Shown: positions 62,319 to 64,000 of the stretch, in pieces | How the letters are laid out: every line of letters starts with the position of its first letter | Position numbering within the stretch: position 1 is the first letter of the stretch | Assembly (NCBI GenBank): GCA_963595735.1 | Contig: CAVBJJ010000001.1 | Span: 1-64,000 of the forward strand | Reading direction: 5' to 3' | Length of the DNA stretch: 64,000 bases | Origin: CALWOS01 sp963595735 | GTDB lineage: Bacteria > Bacillota > Clostridia > Oscillospirales > Oscillospiraceae | Program-made: the position numbers and the translations under genes | The notes under the pieces: model-generated | The model's database searches: none | What the model saw: the letters and a program-made list of their open reading frames with translations, nothing else | Told to the model about the DNA's origin: nothing

Positions 62319-63806
62319 ATGGCAACAATTATTTGCAAAAAATGTGGTAGCCCCGTTCGGGCAGACGATGGCGTCTGCCCGGTTTGCGGGACGGTCTACT
62401 ATGTGATCCCCCAGGAGGGGGCGTCAAATGCACCGCCCCACGCCGCCGGCAGCGGCCTGCCGGAGCAGGATCTGGACATCACCCGGGTCTGGCAGCTGGA
62501 ACCGGATCAGGAGGACGCAGAGACAGAATGGGAAACGGACGATGTGAAGATCTATACCCCCTCGTCCAGCCGGAACAACCCGGCCGCCCAATCCGCCGGC
62601 AGAACGGCGCAGCGCCCCGCAGAGCCGTACCGGCAGGAGAGCGCCTATGGCGCGAATCCGAACGCCCGGCGTACAGCGGAACAAACGCAACAAACGCGCC
62701 GCCCGACAGAATCGACCCGGCGCAGCAATCCGGACGCCGCTTCCCGCCGCACAAGCGAATCGGCGCGGCGCAGCGGAGAATCCGCCGCCCGCCGTCCGGC
62801 GGAAGCGAGCCGGCAGCAGCGTACCCAACGGGAGCTGAGTCCCCGGGAACGCAAGCGCCTGGAAAAGGAGCGGAAAAAGCAGCGAAAGCAGCAGCGCCGC
62901 CGGAACGGCCGCGCCCACGAGGGCAAGGCACGTTTTGCAGTGCTGGCGGTGGCGCTGCTGGCCGTTCTGGTCGTGATCATCGGTGCGCTGTCCGGCGCTT
63001 TTGACTTCAGCAAGAGTACGGAGCGTGGCGCCATGCCCAATGTGGTGGGAATGCAGTCCGACGATGCGGTCAAGCAGCTGGAGGATCTGGGCGGCATTTC
63101 CGTTAAGATCCAAAAAGAAGAAAGCAGCGAAAAAGAAGGCACTGTCATCCGGCAGGATCCCGCAGAGGGCGTTGCCCTGCGTAAGGGCGATGTGGTCACC
63201 CTGACCGTTTCCGGCGACGCAGCGGAAAAGCCGGAGGTCGTGAGCGGTAATATCACCCTGCCCACAGTGAAGGATCTGGAGTATGACGCCGCTGTGCGGA
63301 AGCTGGAAGCCCTGGGGCTTCATGTAACACGGGGCGGCGATGTCTACAGCGATGATGTCAAGGAAGGCCATGTGGCGACCATGTCCCCGGATTCCGGCAC
63401 CTCCGTGCCGGAGGGCAGCACCGTTGTGCTGAGTGTCTCCAAGGGCAAGAACGAGGTCAAGAGCTTTACCATCAGCGTGACCGCCGGCCAGGGCGGCAGC
63501 GTTTCCCCCAACGGCTCGGTCAAGGTGGAAAGCGGCAGCAGCGCCAGCTTCACCATCACCCCCAACACCGGATACGAAGTCCGGGAGGTCAAGGTGGACG
63601 GCGTGGATGTGGGAGCTGTGACCAGCTACAGCTTCAGCCGGGTAACGGCAAACCACACCTTGTATGTGGTATTCCAGAAAACGGCTTCCCAGCCTACCCA
63701 GCCGGAGCAGCCCACCGAACCGGACACCCCTTCTCAGCCGGATCAGCCCAGTCAGCCCTCTCAGCCGACGATCCCGGACGCGCCGCCCGCCGTGGTCGAG
63801 GATTAA
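62319..63806 (+). CDS. Zinc-ribbon membrane protein with PASTA domains and a C-terminal repeat domain
   Basis: A 495-residue protein in clear blocks: zinc ribbon CKKCGSPV...CPVCGTVYY (residues 6-28); a long Arg/Ala/Gln-rich, probably disordered cytoplasmic stretch to about 205; one membrane helix (ARFAVLAVALLAVLVVIIGA); two PASTA domains at about 237-300 and 308-375 (MPNVVGMQSDDAVKQLEDLG, LPTVKDLEYDAAVRKLEALG); a Gly-rich bacterial repeat domain (GQGGSVSPNGSVKVESGSSA); and a Pro/Gln/Thr tail. PASTA modules bind muropeptides or lipid II in PknB-type kinases and PBPs, but no kinase domain is attached. It may sense the wall and signal through its cytoplasmic part; this is inferred. Confidence 0.88.
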   Translation: MATIICKKCGSPVRADDGVCPVCGTVYYVIPQEGASNAPPHAAGSGLPEQDLDITRVWQLEPDQEDAETEWETDDVKIYTPSSSRNNPAAQSAGRTAQRPAEPYRQESAYGANPNARRTAEQTQQTRRPTESTRRSNPDAASRRTSESARRSGESAARRPAEASRQQRTQRELSPRERKRLEKERKKQRKQQRRRNGRAHEGKARFAVLAVALLAVLVVIIGALSGAFDFSKSTERGAMPNVVGMQSDDAVKQLEDLGGISVKIQKEESSEKEGTVIRQDPAEGVALRKGDVVTLTVSGDAAEKPEVVSGNITLPTVKDLEYDAAVRKLEALGLHVTRGGDVYSDDVKEGHVATMSPDSGTSVPEGSTVVLSVSKGKNEVKSFTISVTAGQGGSVSPNGSVKVESGSSASFTITPNTGYEVREVKVDGVDVGAVTSYSFSRVTANHTLYVVFQKTASQPTQPEQPTEPDTPSQPDQPSQPSQPTIPDAPPAVVED

Positions 63807-63870
63807 AGCTGGAAACAGGATATGCTATCCCGGGCGCTGTGTCAATAGCCAGCGGACAAAAAAACAAAAT

Positions 63871-63906
63871 GATCGTGCCGGAAGCTTTCTCCGGCACGAT
63901 TTTTTC
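63871..63906 (+). terminator. Terminator after the PASTA protein gene
   Basis: ATCGTGCCGGA and TCCGGCACGAT pair over a seven-base loop, followed by six T. Confidence 0.92.
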
Positions 63907-63920
63907 GTAGCACGATCGCG

Positions 63921-64000
63921 GAAGCTTGAGGGGGGCAAGCCCCGTCTCGATCAGATAAACCGCCGCGGAAAGCCCTGCTTGGCTCTCCCTCTGGGAGAGC
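63921..64000. repeat. Intergenic dispersed repeat (copy 2, cut by window edge)
   Basis: 63950-64000 matches 22614-22664 at 48 of 51 bases on the same strand, ending in CTCTCCCTCTGGGAGAG. The element continues beyond the window. Confidence 0.75.

Overview
The window looks like chromosome of a GC-rich, anaerobic Gram-positive bacterium of the Oscillospiraceae type (Clostridium cluster IV; Oscillibacter, Lawsonibacter or Flavonifractor would fit). The evidence is a six-subunit Rnf complex, a V/A-type ATPase in place of an F-type one, an oxygen-sensitive acyl-CoA dehydratase activase fusion, a nicotinate-fermentation-like molybdenum hydroxylase with enamidase, a lysine riboswitch, strong AGGAGG ribosome binding sites, and near-consensus TTGACA/TATAAT promoters with 17-base spacers. 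The assignment is an inference from gene content. No phage, transposase or CRISPR array was seen.

Layout: 0-5 kb (minus) has a truncated peptide-type binding lipoprotein, pgeF and secA. 5-7 kb (plus) has a DUF1846 protein and an Smr-domain protein, then an operon of five tRNAs (Gly, Arg, His, Gln, Lys). 7.8-10.8 kb is an amino-acid ABC importer behind a lysine riboswitch and terminator. 11-15.4 kb is one 1432-residue acyl-CoA dehydratase activase fusion. 15.5-22.2 kb (minus) is a catabolic operon: TetR regulator, FAD, [2Fe-2S] and molybdenum subunits of a nicotinate-hydroxylase-like enzyme, an EIIC-like membrane protein, and enamidase. 22.9-24.9 kb is a pair of CobW-type metal GTPases. 25-34.3 kb is a ten-gene V-type ATPase operon with two c-ring subunits. 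34.8-37.1 kb holds prmA, queT (with a candidate preQ1 riboswitch) and queH. 37.3-39.4 kb has a SleB-type cell-wall hydrolase and mutY.

39.4-40.1 kb is a gene-poor stretch with DnaA-box-like sites and twin AT-rich palindromes. 40.2-45.3 kb is rnfCDGEAB. 45.7-53.4 kb has deoD, a flavodoxin-fold reductase, gltX, an aminotransferase, trpS, a tagO-like transferase and wecB. 53.4-64 kb is mixed housekeeping and surface genes: unknown small proteins, a YfcE-type phosphoesterase, a DUF1624 membrane protein, ychF, an SLH-GH25 muramidase, a cytidylate-kinase-like protein, a MATE transporter, an SDR enzyme and a kinase-less PASTA protein.

Working together: both c-subunits of the ATPase carry the residue pattern of sodium-binding rings, and Rnf is a ferredoxin:NAD ion pump, so the two operons probably share an ion circuit, most likely sodium. 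QueT and QueH serve queuosine salvage and synthesis. The tagO-like gene and wecB feed wall-glycan synthesis. The hydroxylase/enamidase operon could open an N-heterocyclic ring such as nicotinate, but the other genes of the known pathway are not in this window. Short dispersed palindromes and a longer intergenic repeat (22.6 kb and the right edge) are the main unexplained non-coding structures.
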